This document shows positions 11,661 to 24,157 of a stretch of 64,000 nucleotides of DNA, piece after piece. The notes below the pieces were generated by a model, which was not told the DNA's origin, did no database searches, and was given only the letters and a program-made list of their open reading frames with translations. This stretch comes from Romanomermis culicivorax. Taxonomy: Eukaryota > Nematoda > Enoplea > Mermithida > Mermithidae. The stretch lies in assembly GCA_963922205.1 (NCBI GenBank), contig CAWUHX010000100.1:62001-126000 (forward strand), given 5' to 3'. Every line of letters starts with the position of its first letter. The stretch's first letter is position 1. A program made the translations under genes and the position numbers.

Positions 11661-12569
11661 CTAGGTGTTATTACTACTATGATTGATCTAGAGAACTACA
11701 TGACTCTGGAGCAAAAAACATTTTTTCGCAAATGATTCTTCGCCAAGCCACTGCATCATTTCATCCTACATTGTCGACACAAATTATTTGAGCTGTATAA
11801 TCAATATCTCAGGAACAAGATCGAGTACCAGTTCTCTTGATTGTAAATTCTAATTACCCCCCCCCCGAGGGGCAAACATATCCGATGCCTTATAATGCCT
11901 CATCTGTATGATTCTGTGTTCATGATAGCCAGATTGACTCGGTGGCTAACTAATATCAAAGACAAGGTCAAAATCGTGGGGCTTAAAAGCCATGAGGTAT
12001 AGAATCACACGGTGACTGTATCCAAACGATCCTAATTTAATGTTCAGCTGAGGCATTCTTGAATAGCGGTTACAAACGAAATTGCATGAATTCTTCTATT
12101 CATTCCAAACTTTATACCCGTAATATTAAAAAATTTTTACTTCAAAAGGCTCAAAACTTCTCGCATGTCCATTTCGGATGTTGTGACAGATTTTTTGGCG
12201 TCGTAACCTGCCGCATCGTTTCCAAAGAAGTTGAAATCAAATGATCTAACACCAGTCATCCAAAAAACCATAATTTACGACCGAAGATTCATAAAACCTG
12301 TGAAAAAACGAATTTCACGGTAGAAATTTAAAATTGATTTGACTTCCAAGAAATTTCACGAAATTATCACTCTTTTTCTGTGAAAACTATGAGAGTTTTC
12401 GATGCAGAGAAAAAGCTGATTTCATCCTATTTGACTCCGCTTTCTGATCTGCTGACTGTGACTGAAATCTAATAATGACATTGAATGCGCATGTCCTGGG
12501 ATACTTCTGAAAAATGAAACTGGATGGCCAACACCAGTTCATATTTTTGTATTCTGCTACCGTCATGTA

Positions 12570-13400
12570 GAGCTGCAAATTTCTAGCAAACTCAGCTATA
12601 GTCCATTTAATTTAAAAGGACGGACGCAGCGACTATCAAAAAGTAGGTTCAATTTGGTATGCACTTTTCATGGAATGGAAAACAATGAAAGGATTTTCTC
12701 TATCATACTGCTATGAGCTTGAAATTAGCGAATATCCTGCAAGTTTCAACTATAGGCCGTCTACTTTTAAACGGCAGCCGTCGGCGGCGCATGAAATTAT
12801 TATGCTCCACTTTTTTCTAAATGAGCCTCAGAAAGAAAAAAGATACTTATGGAAATGAAAAACAGCCTTTGTCCCGCGTACGAGGTCGTATTTTTTCTCA
12901 GATTGACTGCAGCAGTTAGGTCTACAGTTTGTAAAAATTATACTTTGGCTTACGATACACGGTCATCTACTACCTACGGATTACTGGAGATATTTTTTCA
13001 TTGTGAGATTTTGACCTAGAGAAAACTGTAAGTTCATTTTTTTCCGACCGTGGACGAGAAAATTCTCCATACTGATTACAGTAATAAGCTACTGTGTTGA
13101 ACTTACATTCATCGGTTCGCTGCAGCACTCATATCTGTCATTTCTCAATTTACAAGCATCATAAAAAACAGACTACAGTAATCGCAAAAATGATCATAAC
13201 ATTTCTGACATTCAGAGGGCCTTACTGAGAACACTTTTCCTGAGAGCATTTTGCGTATGTGACCGAACATCGTATGCAGTAACAAAGTTGTTAGAACGAA
13301 CAGGACTTTGCTAATAGCATATTTTGATGCGGTAGTCTACTGTAAATAAGTGAAGTTCCATACTTATCAGTCAGGAATCATGAAAACAGTAATCACAGTA
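12570..13400. repeat. Dispersed repeat cluster, copy B
   Basis: It repeats landmarks of copy A: CCATTTAATTTAAAAGGACG near 12603, CGTACGAGGTCGTATTTTTT near 12879 and ACTGATTACAGTAATAAGCT near 13073. Class unknown; no coding capacity is seen. Confidence 0.4.
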
Positions 13401-14901
13401 AATTGTACTTCTGATGGAAAAGAATGTTTCTAGCTTGCCTGCCTTTGGAAGTATGAGCTTTTTACACCATCCATTTCTTGGATCAACGTCGCATGCGCCA
13501 AAAATCGACAGTTAGTGCCCAAGATTTCGAGAGACAAGCTTTCTCTATTGCCGTCGACGAACATAAAGATGCAGATTCCAATTGTAATACCTAAAATCAA
13601 AATGGTAGCAGCGTGTACATAAAACACCTCAACTTTTAAAAATGTGGCGAGCATTATTAACGTAGAGGAAGATGTATGTATAAAGGAAAGACATTTAGGC
13701 CCAGATGAGAGCTATATGAAACTGATTATTCTTTTCAACAAAAACGTCTAAAATTTTGAAGATAAAAAGAGGAAGAAACGATGATGAATGCCATTCCAAG
13801 AAATGAAAATTTTTCATTCGGACGAACGATGTGGCGTATGGTTCACATACATATTTACTCTAAGAACAGAGAACTATTTCAATCAAGTAATGCCAAAGAT
13901 ATTTCATTTTTTCGAATCACATTATGCTCCCGTCGGGAGTTGGCAAAATTAGAATTTTACGACCGGAATCTTTTTCATGGTTATTATTCTCGTACTTTCG
14001 ATGGCACTTATTGGTTTGCTACGAAGAATAATTTTTATTGTTATGCTTCATTCATTTCGAAATGATCGATGCAGCGATGTCGCAGCCGAACGCTTATTCA
14101 GAATTACGAAAGGCTCGTTGACTCCATTCAATAAATTTTTTCTTCATGATACGCGCTGTTTGATGGTCACTCAACCGTTTCAAGATTATTGAATTTGATT
14201 TCCTGATCTCTAGCAATAAGGCTGCGTTTGTCCAAACTCCGAACCTTGCAGCGATTATTTCAAAATAAATGGAGTATAGTATGCATCACTTTTGTAATTG
14301 ACTTGGACATTTTGTGTCCTGATGTATGAAAAATATTTCGAAATATCAGATTCTGCGACTTATTGCATCTGTTTTGTTTGTCGCGTTTGCTGTAATCTTA
14401 CTTAGTTCTTTATAGACGTGCAGAGAACAGCGCAATAGTGTGCAGCGGACATTTGAATGTTTCAGATGCAAAATTTGGAACAGTTTACAACATTTTCAGA
14501 TGACTAAGATATGAACATACAGTCTATTCATTTTGAAACGGGAAATGCAACAATCCTATGAAATATTCGATGGAGAAAAACTAGAATGCTTATTACTGTA
14601 TTAAAAGAAAACATTATCGTCTGTGAACGGCAAACAGGACAGGTGAAAATTGTCAATAAGCAAGCATATTGCGAAGTGAAAATTATCATCAATTTGATAA
14701 CCCAAAAAATGTATTGATTTTTTGAGTTTACTGCTCCTTAAACCTAAGCCGGAAAAAGTGTCAAAACGAAACTCAAACAATTGATGAATTTTTTCGACCT
14801 ACAAAAATGCTTTCAAGAATATTTGGTTTCAATAAATTGATTAAAAAAGTTCAGTTTCCCAGACAGCGCCGAATCTTCGACACCCTTCCCAGTAAGCATG
14901 A

Positions 14902-15794
14902 TGTAACGACCAGTTTTGAGAAGCACTTTACTTGATCCGGAAGCAACGGACGTTACGGTGGATAAAGGGACGCGGGACGTGGTAGCAACGATAATATAAA
15001 AGGATGGTCGATGGTTGCTTGATAATCGATTACACAAAAAATGAACCGCGCGCTCACTTGAAAATATAATAACGACTCCGTTTAATTGCTTTCGAAAAAA
15101 CGGCTGCTTGCAAATGAAACTAAACGATCGCGAAAATCGAAAACTGAGAACTATGAATAAAAATAAAATCACGCTTTGCTTCTCTTTAAATACGACGTTT
15201 TTGGCCACTCCCTGGGCGTTGCGGGAGGTCTTGCTTCTGTCCATCTTCTTCCGCCAATCGCTGCTTCCTGCTTTATTATTCTTGCTAATTTGGTCACGCC
15301 CTTTAATGCTTTTCTAGTACGGCATGCTTTTCGTGTCTTGCTTGCTTCCTACGGTGGGCTTAGCCACACCTCTGTGCTTCTGTGCATGATTTCTGTATCT
15401 GTTTCTCTGTGTACACATGTTTTGTGGGGCCGTCGCTATGGTCCTACTTGAGACTACTGTCTGGGGGGGCTTTTACTTTTTACTGTGTGCAGGTGTTGTT
15501 TACGATTTTTATGAGGAATTACGGTAGCCATGGAATGTGTAGTTTAGTGTAGGTTCTAGGGGACCAGCTGCCATTTGTGAAACTTAATTGGGGCGTCTTA
15601 ATTGGGTCAATAGCTGCTACCGGGGTGTGGAAGGATCAAAATAAAGTACTTCACGTAATTTTACAGGAATATTTGGGTGTGAATGCCAGACATCCTTGAG
15701 ATGATAAATTATGAAAATGAAATAATATTTAATAAATGACTATCAGATACAGTATGCTATATATTTACAGTACTGTGTTAGCAGGTAGGTTACA
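14902..15794 (-). repeat. 3' LTR of retroelement copy 1
   Basis: 893 bp, near-identical to 23267-24157. It starts TGTAACGACCAG and ends GGTAGGTTACA on the plus strand. It contains an antisense (plus-strand) hydrophobic open frame at 15176-15451 that recurs in all four LTRs of the window. Confidence 0.95.
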
Positions 15795-15812
15795 TTTCCC
15801 TCCTTCCCGAGT
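15795..15812 (-). other. Polypurine tract of copy 1
   Basis: On the minus strand GGGAAGGAGGGAAA directly abuts the 3' LTR. This is the expected plus-strand primer site of an LTR retroelement. Confidence 0.9.
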
Positions 15813-15825
15813 TGAACGTCCTCAT

Positions 15826-16995
15826 TCAAGGGTTTCGAGGGCAAGGAGGGGTGGGGATAGTTTCGATAGGTGTTTCTCGAGGGTAGAAAGGGGTTGTCTC
15901 ATTTACATGTACCGTAAATGTGATATTCTTGTGGGGGTGTTTGAGTGTAACATTGGGGTACATGAAATTTGTAACTGTATAGGGCCCATTTTGATGAGGG
16001 AGGAATTTGGGAGTCAGCCCTTGTTTACACGAATGATTTTTGTAGAGAATGAGATCACCCGCCTTGTAATGGATGTTCTGAGCATGTTTGTTATACTGAA
16101 GGGTATAGTGATCTTGGGCTTTTTGCAAGTTTTTCTGTATGGTTGAGAGTGCTTCTGTAAAGTGAGATTTTACACGAAGGGCATAATCGTTTAAATCAAC
16201 CATGTAGGACATGGGGAAAAAATTTAAGGCTGCGTCTGATGGAAGATTAGCCTGTCTACTGTGGAGCAATTCAAATGGGGGATATAAAGTGCTATCATTC
16301 TTATGAATGTTAATCGAAAAAACGGCATAGGGGAGATAAGTATCCCAATCAGTGTGATTTGAATTGATGTACATGCAGATACCGGTGGCTAGTGTCTGGT
16401 TGCAATGCTCAACTTCCCCATTGGCAATGGGATGGTATGGGGTGGTATGAATTTTTTGAGTATTGCATAAACTATTGATCCATGAAAAGAGATCGGATAC
16501 AAAATCAGAGCTACAATCACAATGGATGATTTTTGGGTAACCATGATGGCAAACAATTTTGGTTACAAATAATTGGGCAATAGTGGCTGCAGTGATATCA
16601 GGGATCGGAAATGCCTCCACATACTTGGTGAAATAATTGACGAAGACAACAATGAATGAGTTGCCGTCTTCAGTTAGGGGTAACCGCCGCATGCAATCAA
16701 CACTGACTCTATCAAATGGGCCAGTCGGCTGAATTAGTACCAGATTCGCATGTATTCTGTACCAGAGGGCTTTTTGTGTCTGGCATGGGTGGCAAGTTTT
16801 GCAATACCATTTGATATCACAGCTCATTTGGGGCCAAAAATATTTTTGCCTGAGCAAGTGTAGAGTTTTCCGGGCAGCGAAATGACCTGTGAATTTGCTG
16901 TCATGATGTGAGGCGATGAGATGCTGGACTTGTGACTTGGAGGTGTATAGTTTTGCCTGCTTGTTGACTATACGAAAGAGGATGTTTTGATGCAC
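15826..16995 (-). pseudogene. Integrase of copy 1
   Basis: A 389-residue open frame. Zinc-binding HHCC region (H..H then CKTCHPC) near its start; the core has the D (VDCM), D (IHCD) and E (NGEVEHCNQ) residues of the DDE triad; a C-terminal GPY-type module (HQNGPYTV) follows. It is the 3' part of pol, integrating cDNA in the nucleus. The linker to RNase H (16996-17268) contains a frameshift and a stop, so pol is not continuous. Confidence 0.93.
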
Positions 16996-17268
16996 TGTGA
17001 ATTTGATGTTTTTTGGCGATTTTTGCTAAAATATTTTTGACAGTTGCATCAGTGCATTGAAGTTCAGCAAAATTTTTCTGTTGCTTTTCTTGTTCAGTTG
17101 CTTCAGCCTCAAGAACAGAATTGGTGATTGATATCTCAGGGCGGGTTTCTAGTTGCTCAATATCAAAGGATTGCTTCGCTGTCTCTGAGGGAAAACGAGA
17201 AATAGCATCTGCATTGCGGTTAGCAGTGCCTTTCTTAGGTCAAATGTCTAGCTGAATACCGGAGAGGG

Positions 17269-18576
17269 CTAATCCCCAAGGGCAATGCGAGGGGATGGGT
17301 TTTCTTTCTGTAAGACTGCCTGAACTGCAGTATGGTCAGTGTGGACTATAACATGTTGCTGGAAAAGATAGGGGCGGAAATACTTGATAAACTCAACTAC
17401 TGCAAGGGTTTCCAACTCAGTTATTGGGTAGTTGCGTTCTGCGGGTTTCAATGTGCGGCTCCCAAAAGCGATGGGGCGATCCTGACCTTTATTGTCTAGT
17501 TGGCTGAGAATGGCGCCAATTCCAAGTTTGGAGGCATCAGTTTGCAAAATTATTGGTTTGGTGAAATCGGGATGCTGCAGTATTGGGGCATGAATAAGCA
17601 ACTCTTTGAGTTTAGTGAAGGCGTTTTGTTGTTCAGGCCCCCATAAAAATTCCGGATTCTTTCTGAGTAACGCTGTGAGGGAGCTAGAAATTTGGGAGCA
17701 GTTCGGGATGAATCTGCGATAATAAGAGGGTAGGCAGAGGTATGACTTGACTTCTTTGGAGCTTTTGGGGGTGGGGATGTCATAAATGGACTGTACCTTA
17801 TTGGGGTCTGGTGAAATGCCTTGCTGAGAAATGACCTGGCCTGAGTATTGGACTTGGGGCTGGCAGAATTTGCATTTTTGTATGTTTAGTTTAAGGCCTG
17901 CTTGTGAGAAACCGGCAAGAATAGTGTCTAAATGTTCCAGCATTTGGGCATGGGAGTCTGTGAAAGCTAAAACATCGTCGAGATAGACAAGGCATGTGTT
18001 CCATTGCAATCCCAAGAGGATAACATCCATTAACCTTTGGAATGTGGCTGGAGCATTGGTGAGACCGAAGGGGAGATAGTTAAACTGATATTGTCTGGCA
18101 GAGCAACTAAAGGCAGTTTTTTCTCTGTCTGCTTGTGCAATGGGAATGGAATAATAGGCATTGGATTGGTCAAGGGACGTAAAATACTTCATTCCACGCA
18201 GGGTGTCTAGAATTTCATCCATGCGGGGCAAGGGGTAGGTATCTTTTTTGGTTACCTTATAGAGGCTTCTAAAATCAATGCATAAGCGATGGCCACCATC
18301 TTTTTTGGGGACTAAAACTGTGTTGGTGCACCATGGAGAAGTGCTCTGGCTTATGACACCTGCTGCTGCGAGTTGCTCAACTTATGCTTGTATGATTGGC
18401 TTTTCTTTTGGGGAGGTTGGAAAAAGGTGTCTACGTACGGGTTGGGAGCCATTGGTGTCAATTGTATGTGAAACAAGGGTCGTTCTACCTACGTCCATTT
18501 TGGATTTAGCATATAATGTAGGATACTTGGATAGGGCGCGTAGAAGTTGAGTTTTTTTCTGTTTCTGTGAGGTCAC
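17269..18576 (-). pseudogene. Reverse transcriptase / RNase H of copy 1
   Basis: RT signatures: LDQSNAYYSIP, LPFGLTNAPATFQRLMD and the YLDD catalytic motif near 17971-17990. RNase H follows with LQTDASKLGIGAILSQ, ELETLAVVEF and VHTDHTAV. A TAA at about 18383, absent from copy 2, separates the N-terminal RT segment (18382-18576) from the main frame (17269-18231). A frameshift ends RNase H at about 17270. Confidence 0.93.
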
Positions 18577-18767
18577 TGGAGGTTAAATTAATGTTTTCTT
18601 TTAACCACGTGAATGTATCGAAACGGTTTGGCTGGTTTTGCATCGAGGGGGTTAGTTTAGCGGGGGCATCTTGTTTTGGGATGTAACATGAGACTGTACC
18701 GATGCATGTTCCAGGGTAAAGAGTTTGGATTGTGTCTTGTGTGTTTAAGACTGATACGTGTATGCGA

Positions 18768-19448
18768 CTAGTGTCTAAATTTTTGGTTTTCAGAGACACA
18801 AGCTGCAAAATGAACTTTGGTATTCTGTTTGGGTTTTGGAGTAAATTCAAGCTGTTTAACTTGTAGGTACGATTTGGGCAAGGGGACAGTAAATTTAGTT
18901 ACTGTATGGGGTGGTAATTCTAATTTTTCGTCTAAGTAGGTTCCACCATGGGTCGAAAGGGGGCTATATTCAAGGCCATCACAAGGTAGTATGACATTGC
19001 CAAATTTGACCTGGGACTTCTGATTGTTGATAGTGTATTCTGAAAATGGACTGAGAAAGTTTTTACCTAGAAGAACATCTGCTGTGCAATCTTTTTGGAC
19101 ATGGACCATTATTGTTTCCTGGATAGTTTGGGCTGTTACTGTAACGAAAGTGGTTCGTACAAAGTGAATCGGAAGGTTATTTGCTGCTTTGGCTTGGACT
19201 ATCGGGGGTTTCATGTCTAGCTGTAGCATTTGAGCGATTCGCGAATCAATGAGTGAGTATACAGCACCAGTGTCAATCATGCCTTTTGTAGTTGGCTTGC
19301 TGTTAAGTGTGATTGGAATGTGAGGGGTATGTTTCTCAGGTACATTCTGGGGTGGCTTATTTGGTCCAGAGATTAATGAGTTTGATTGCGGGAGTTCTGG
19401 GGGTATCAATGTCGACAAGGACGTATTTCTGCTGCATTTGTGCCCCAC
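18768..19448 (-). pseudogene. Aspartic protease of copy 1
   Basis: Retropepsin-type motif MIDTGAVYSLIDS near 19245-19285, with the distal LLGKNFL strand that accompanies it. The frame overlaps the end of the env-like reading frame (19357-20145) by about 90 bp in a different frame. In copy 2 the equivalent region is in one frame, so this offset is probably a copy-specific indel. Confidence 0.88.
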
Positions 19449-21731
19449 AACGATTAGCTAATTCCAAGAGAGCATGGCCGAATGAGGGGGGAATGGTCTC
19501 ATGTAAACGTCTGTTGTGTGATGGTATTTCATACGCATGTTCATTTGTGAGATGATGCTTTGGGGAAGAGAAATATTTTCGAAGAATGAGAAAAGAGTAA
19601 AAGACACCTGAAATGACTAGAGTAATAACAGCTAGATTGATAATGATTTGCAGGGGTCCTTTGAGTAAATTGTTTGATCTTTGGGTAGTACTGGTTATTA
19701 CATGTTCTATGCCTTGACGGGCGCCAGAGAGGGTATTTCCGATTGCTTGGCCACTGCCTGAGATCATATTGTAAACTTTATCTGAGTTGAGAGACATTTG
19801 GGCGGTGTAATTAAGGAGTTTTTTAACGACATGTTTAAGTGTGTGGGTTTTGTAAATGTATTGTTTCAAAAAGAGTAGGTTGGTTGAAATAGTTGCGAGT
19901 TGATCATGAAAAATTGCAGGTTTGTTAAAATGGAAAATGGAAAAATTTTGGTTCCAGACAATTTCTAAAGATAGATCAGTGACATGTGGGGATCCTGTTT
20001 CGCTGACCCATGTATTATTCTGTTTGTAAAGGGCTACATGCATGTGATGGCAGTCAATGGTTTGTGAGAAAGGGGTCAAATTGTTGCCTCCTGGGTTCGA
20101 AAACATGAGTTCGGTTTCGACGAGAATGGTAAAAGTTTGTAGCATGTGTCAGTGATTTTATGGTTGTAAAAGACTTTGGATGAGTTTACCTGCTTACAGG
20201 GCCAGACTGTGAGGGCATCTTCTGTGAATTCTGCTATTATGTCAGTTTGTTGTAGGAATGCATGTGCCCCAAGGGTTGCATCAAGGCGCAGAATTTGCCA
20301 TACTAGATCAAGGTGACGCTGTTGGTGTCTGCATAATTTGCTCCAGACGTTTTTGAAATTTTGGATTTCGAATTCCTGGATTTTATCTGCTAGATAGTTT
20401 AGTTTTGCGTTAATCGGTTCAAAATCATCAAAATCGTAGAGTGTAGTATGGGTTTCGTTGATTTTTGGGGTTAAAAAGGTGTTAGGATGTGGGGTGCTTT
20501 TGTCTAACTGCAAAACAATGCCCTGTTCCGTGAAGACACTGTCTTGGATTTCTGGGCAGTTGGGGTTTGAAAAGAGTGTGTTTTAATGGAGAATAAACCT
20601 TGCAGTTCTTCTATTATCATGTGGGTTTGCGTCAGTTTTATGGGATGTGTATTTTTGTATTCGAAAGGGCATAAGTTTTTGAATGCTGTCTCGTTCCAGA
20701 TAATGGACCCGTCGGCTGTTACACAATGGCCTGATGTCGGTTTGCATGACCCCAGGTCACCTAATGTACCTGTCATAGATTTCCCATTCCAAGATGCTAT
20801 TTGTCCTATTTCTATGATGACGTTAGTGACCGAGGTACAGTGGTGTGTACAACACCATGTGTATTCTACGCTTAGGGAGTTGTTTGTTGACCAAAATCCT
20901 GGTTGGGTTTCGTATAATTTTTGACTGTTGTGTTCTTTGTCTATAACGATTGCCTTACAAACATGCGGGGTTAGATTTTGCATTTCGGTTTGGTCGAAGA
21001 CAATACCTTTTGATCCAAAAAATCCTGTATTAGTACAAATTTTGCGTTTACAAACACTGCATTTGTATGCATCTGTTATGTGTGGCTTAGTGGAGGGGAT
21101 ATAGATTTTTCCGAATGTCTGTACCAGTTTGTCTACTGTGGAAGGAGACATGCATGATACAAGTTTTGGTATGCTGACCGAGTGACCCCCCAATGAAGTT
21201 CCACAGATCTGAAATTGGGCACTACATGATGTGGGGATTATTATACAAAGAAATATACAAAACATCGGCCAAAACAATGTCTTATTGGAGGCGGCAGGGC
21301 ATTGTGTTTTTTTGTTGTGGCAGGTTTGGCATGGCTGCTGTTGGTGTTTTCCGATTTTGAGTTGAGGGGGTGGCCGGTTTGTAATCTGAACAGTCTGTAA
21401 AACTGTAGGAGTTGAGTCATGGGATGGGGTTTGGATTTGCTCACTTGTGGGGGTCAGTAATAGTGTTTGGCAGGGATGGAATCTATAGGGTTGGGGGGGT
21501 GAGGCCGTGTAAAAGGGACAAGAGGTTAAGGCCATTTTTTGAGGGTGTATCGGGGGCGGTGGGCGACTTGGTGTTCTGTTTTCGCAGGATTTTGTAGTCT
21601 GCCAGGATAGTGGGTGGCGATTTTATGATTTTGTCAGCTTCGGGCGTGGGGGTTGGTGACATGGCGCACCAATCAGGTACATCCAGGTCGAGGACATATT
21701 CCTCTTGACTATGGCTGTGAGTGGTGGGCAT
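19357..21731 (-). pseudogene. Env-like glycoprotein region of copy 1, placed between gag and protease
   Basis: Four overlapping frames (21731-21483, 21535-20504, 20513-20076, 20145-19357) together carry a Pro/Thr-rich linker, an internal hydrophobic signal-like segment (about 21221-21280) ending in SCSA, a Cys-rich ectodomain with N-x-S/T sequons (NNSL, NET), and a single membrane anchor (about 19585-19653) with a short tail. This is the layout of a type I viral envelope protein. Cys spacing and the SGHC...IIWNE region remind me of glycoproteins of arthropod negative-strand viruses captured by LTR elements, but I cannot assign the class. Frameshifts break it. Confidence 0.75.
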
Positions 21732-21808
21732 TATAGTTCCTAAAGTAGTCTAAGGGCTGTTAGTTATGGCGGGTAATGTTGAGTAGAATGCAGGGTCATC
21801 AATGTCCA

Positions 21809-23022
21809 TTAGGCGTTGGGGTTGCCTGTACTCAATGCAATTTTGAATATTACGACTTTGTTGATTTGGACAGTACCTGCTTGTATGACCCCTCTGCTTG
21901 CATAGAAAACATTGAAAATTTGAGTAGGGTTTTGAAAGTCAGTTATCAGATCTATGTCCTGTTTGGGAGCAGTGGATGCATCGGTTTTACAATCATGCGT
22001 ACTGTGATTATTACCAAAACAATTTCGCATGATTTTCGGGTGCCTACTGATTTACAATTGCGAGCTACATATCCAAGTTGTCCACACTGAAAGCATGTGG
22101 GTTGCCTAGGGGTAGTAATGTTCCTGTAAGCATTATTCCTGCTGAAAGTGTTGTTACTGAAACTGTTGTAGTTACTCTGTTGTGGGGGTTGAGATTTTAT
22201 TTTGATCTGCAACTGTAAATCTTTTACTTGTTGTTCTAATTGATGCAAAAGATCCTGTTGGTCTGTATTTTTGGTTAGGGAAAAGATGGCTTCGGGTTTT
22301 GGGGGTATAAATGGAAGGGTGTTGGACTTTAGCTCATTTCTAAGGATTTGCTGTTCAATGTAAGCTGCTTCGTCTGACATTTCTTTTAGGGTCATGAACT
22401 GTCTAAACTTAATTGCTTTCCTGATTTTGTTTTGCATGCCTTCTACAAAAAAGGGTTTTATGATCATTTCTCGTGCGTCTGTGTTAAAGTTAGGGTAGGC
22501 GAGGGTTGCAAGGTGTTCTAAATCAAACAAGAATTCAGTTACTGTTTCTGATCATTTTTGTTTTCTCTCACGTAAAAATTGTTGATCTAGCTCATTTTCT
22601 CGATTTTCTGGGAAAAAGGCCTGTAATGCGATATTATACTGCTTGTATGTGTTGGGAGGGTTTTCGGAATTGGCTAAACTTTTGAATTTTGCTAACGGGG
22701 CTCCTCCTAAATGAATCTCTAAATATGCCAACTTTAAGTGTATGTCTGTATCTTTCATGCCTTGGAGGGCCATGAATTGTTCTAATTGTTTATTCCATTC
22801 ACCAAAATGTTGGGTCATGCTGCCTGTGAATACTGTAGGTTTCGCGTAAAAATTATTTGCCATGTTATTACGAATGTTTGCTGTTCTTAGATCATCAATT
22901 AGGGTATGGTTTACTGTATTCTGGTTCAATTGTGTGCACAGAGTACGAAAGTGTTCAGAAAATAAATCATTTATCTGTTCTCTAATGATTTCTCTTAAAT
23001 GATCTTGCATTTGGTGGGTCAT
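21809..23022 (-). pseudogene. gag of copy 1
   Basis: A capsid-like retrotransposon gag segment (QFMALQGMKDTDIHLKLAYL; FLRERKQ ... FLFDLEHLATLAYP), then a Gln/Asn-rich linker and nucleocapsid. Three knuckle-like sites are seen: 22054-22095 (CX2C-X4-Y-X4-C, His replaced by Tyr), 21989-22029 (degraded here, intact in copy 2) and 21870-21911 (perfect CX2C-X4-H-X4-C). A TGA at 22552 interrupts gag in frame, and frameshifts separate the knuckles. Confidence 0.88.
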
Positions 23023-23243
23023 TCTTGGTTTACACTGGGATTTCTGCTTAAATGCTTCAATTTTTGCTGCATGCTGTATTCGTACAAATGTATCGCTTAA
23101 TGTTTTGTTGGAGGGGATTTCCAGTTTGCTTTCTACGAATATCTGTCTTACTGTAGGAAATGATTACTACTGTATTATCTAATGCTTTGGGATGCCCCGA
23201 TAAAGGATACACCTAATTGGGGCAGGGACTTCCAGTGGTTAAC

Positions 23244-23261
23244 GGTATAGTAGGGTCACCA
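23244..23261 (-). other. Primer-binding site of copy 1
   Basis: On the minus strand TGGTGACCC begins five bases inside the 5' LTR. TGG at this position is the complement of a tRNA CCA end. The tRNA species cannot be named from here. Confidence 0.8.
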
Positions 23262-23266
23262 AAATA

Positions 23267-24157
23267 TGTAAGGACCAGTTTTGAGAAGCACTTTACTTGA
23301 TCCAGAAGCAAAGGACGTTACAGTAGACAAATGGACGCGGGACGTGGTAGCAATGATAATATAAAAGGATGGCTGACAGTCACTTGATTGTCAATTACAC
23401 AAAAAATGAACGGCGCGCTCGCTTGCAAATATAATAACGACCCGGTTTAATTGCTTCCGAAAAACGGCTGCTTGGGAATGAAACTAAATGATCGGGAAAA
23501 TCGAAAACTGAGAACTACGAATAAAAATAAAATCACGCTTTGCTTCTCTTTAAATACGACGTTTCTGGCCACTCCCTGGGCGTTGCGGGAGGTCTTGCTC
23601 CTGTCCATCTTCTTCCGCCAATCGCCGCTTCCTGCTTTATTATTCTTGCTAATTTGGTCACACCCTTTAATGCTTTTCTAGTACGGCATGCTTTTCGTGT
23701 CTTGCTTGCTTCCTACGGTGGGCTTAGCCACACCTCTGTGCTTCTGTGCATGCTTTCTGTATCTGTTTCTCTGTGTACACATGTTTTGTGGGGCCGTCGC
23801 TACCGTCCTACTTGAGACTACTGTCTGGTGGGGCTTTTACTTTTTACTGTGTGCAGGTGTTATTTACGATTTTTATGAGGAATTACGGTAGCCGTGGAAT
23901 GTGTAGTTTAGTGTAGGTTCTAGGGGACCAGCTGCCATTTGTGCAACTTAATTGGGCGTCTTAATTGGGTCAATAGCAGCTACTGGGGTGTGGAAGGATC
24001 AAAATAAAGTACTTCACATAATTTTACAGGAATATTTGGGTGTGAATCCCAGACACCCTTGAGACGATAAATTATGAAAATTAAATAATATTTAATAAAT
24101 GACTATCACATACAGTATGCTATATATTTACAGTACTGCGTTAGCAGGTACGTTACA
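23267..24157 (-). repeat. 5' LTR of retroelement copy 1
   Basis: Partner of 14902-15794, with a few percent divergence between them. Termini are TGTAAGGACC and CGTTACA in plus orientation. The same antisense open frame is present at 23540-23815. Confidence 0.95.

Larger units (their letters stand above)
9153..14901. other. Intergenic, old interspersed repeats, no gene recognised
   Basis: ORFs here are short and lack family motifs. At least two diverged copies of one repeat family occur (see 10395-11660 and 12570-13400), with a C10 run near 11858. No coding exon could be supported. Confidence 0.55.
14902..24157 (-). mobile_element. LTR retroelement copy 1 (Ty3/gypsy-type pol, env-like region between gag and pol)
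   Basis: Bounded by two ~892-bp LTRs with TGTAAC...GTTACA termini, flanked by ATGA (14898-14901) and GTGA (24158-24161), one mismatch from a 4-bp duplication. Internal order on the minus strand: PBS, gag with three CCHC knuckles, linker, signal-peptide/ectodomain/TM (env-like), DTGA protease, RT with YLDD, RNase H, HHCC/DDE integrase with GPY motif, polypurine tract. PR-RT-RH-IN order is that of Ty3/gypsy (Metaviridae). Several frameshifts and stops show that it is defective. Confidence 0.95.

Noticed and set aside
19357-21731. Env-like region as a captured host gene
   Set aside because: It is present colinearly in both element copies, has signal/TM glycoprotein layout and no host-gene intron structure.
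19357-21731. Env position explained by rearrangement of one element
   Set aside because: Copy 2, with different LTR subfamily and its own AATG duplication, has the same order.
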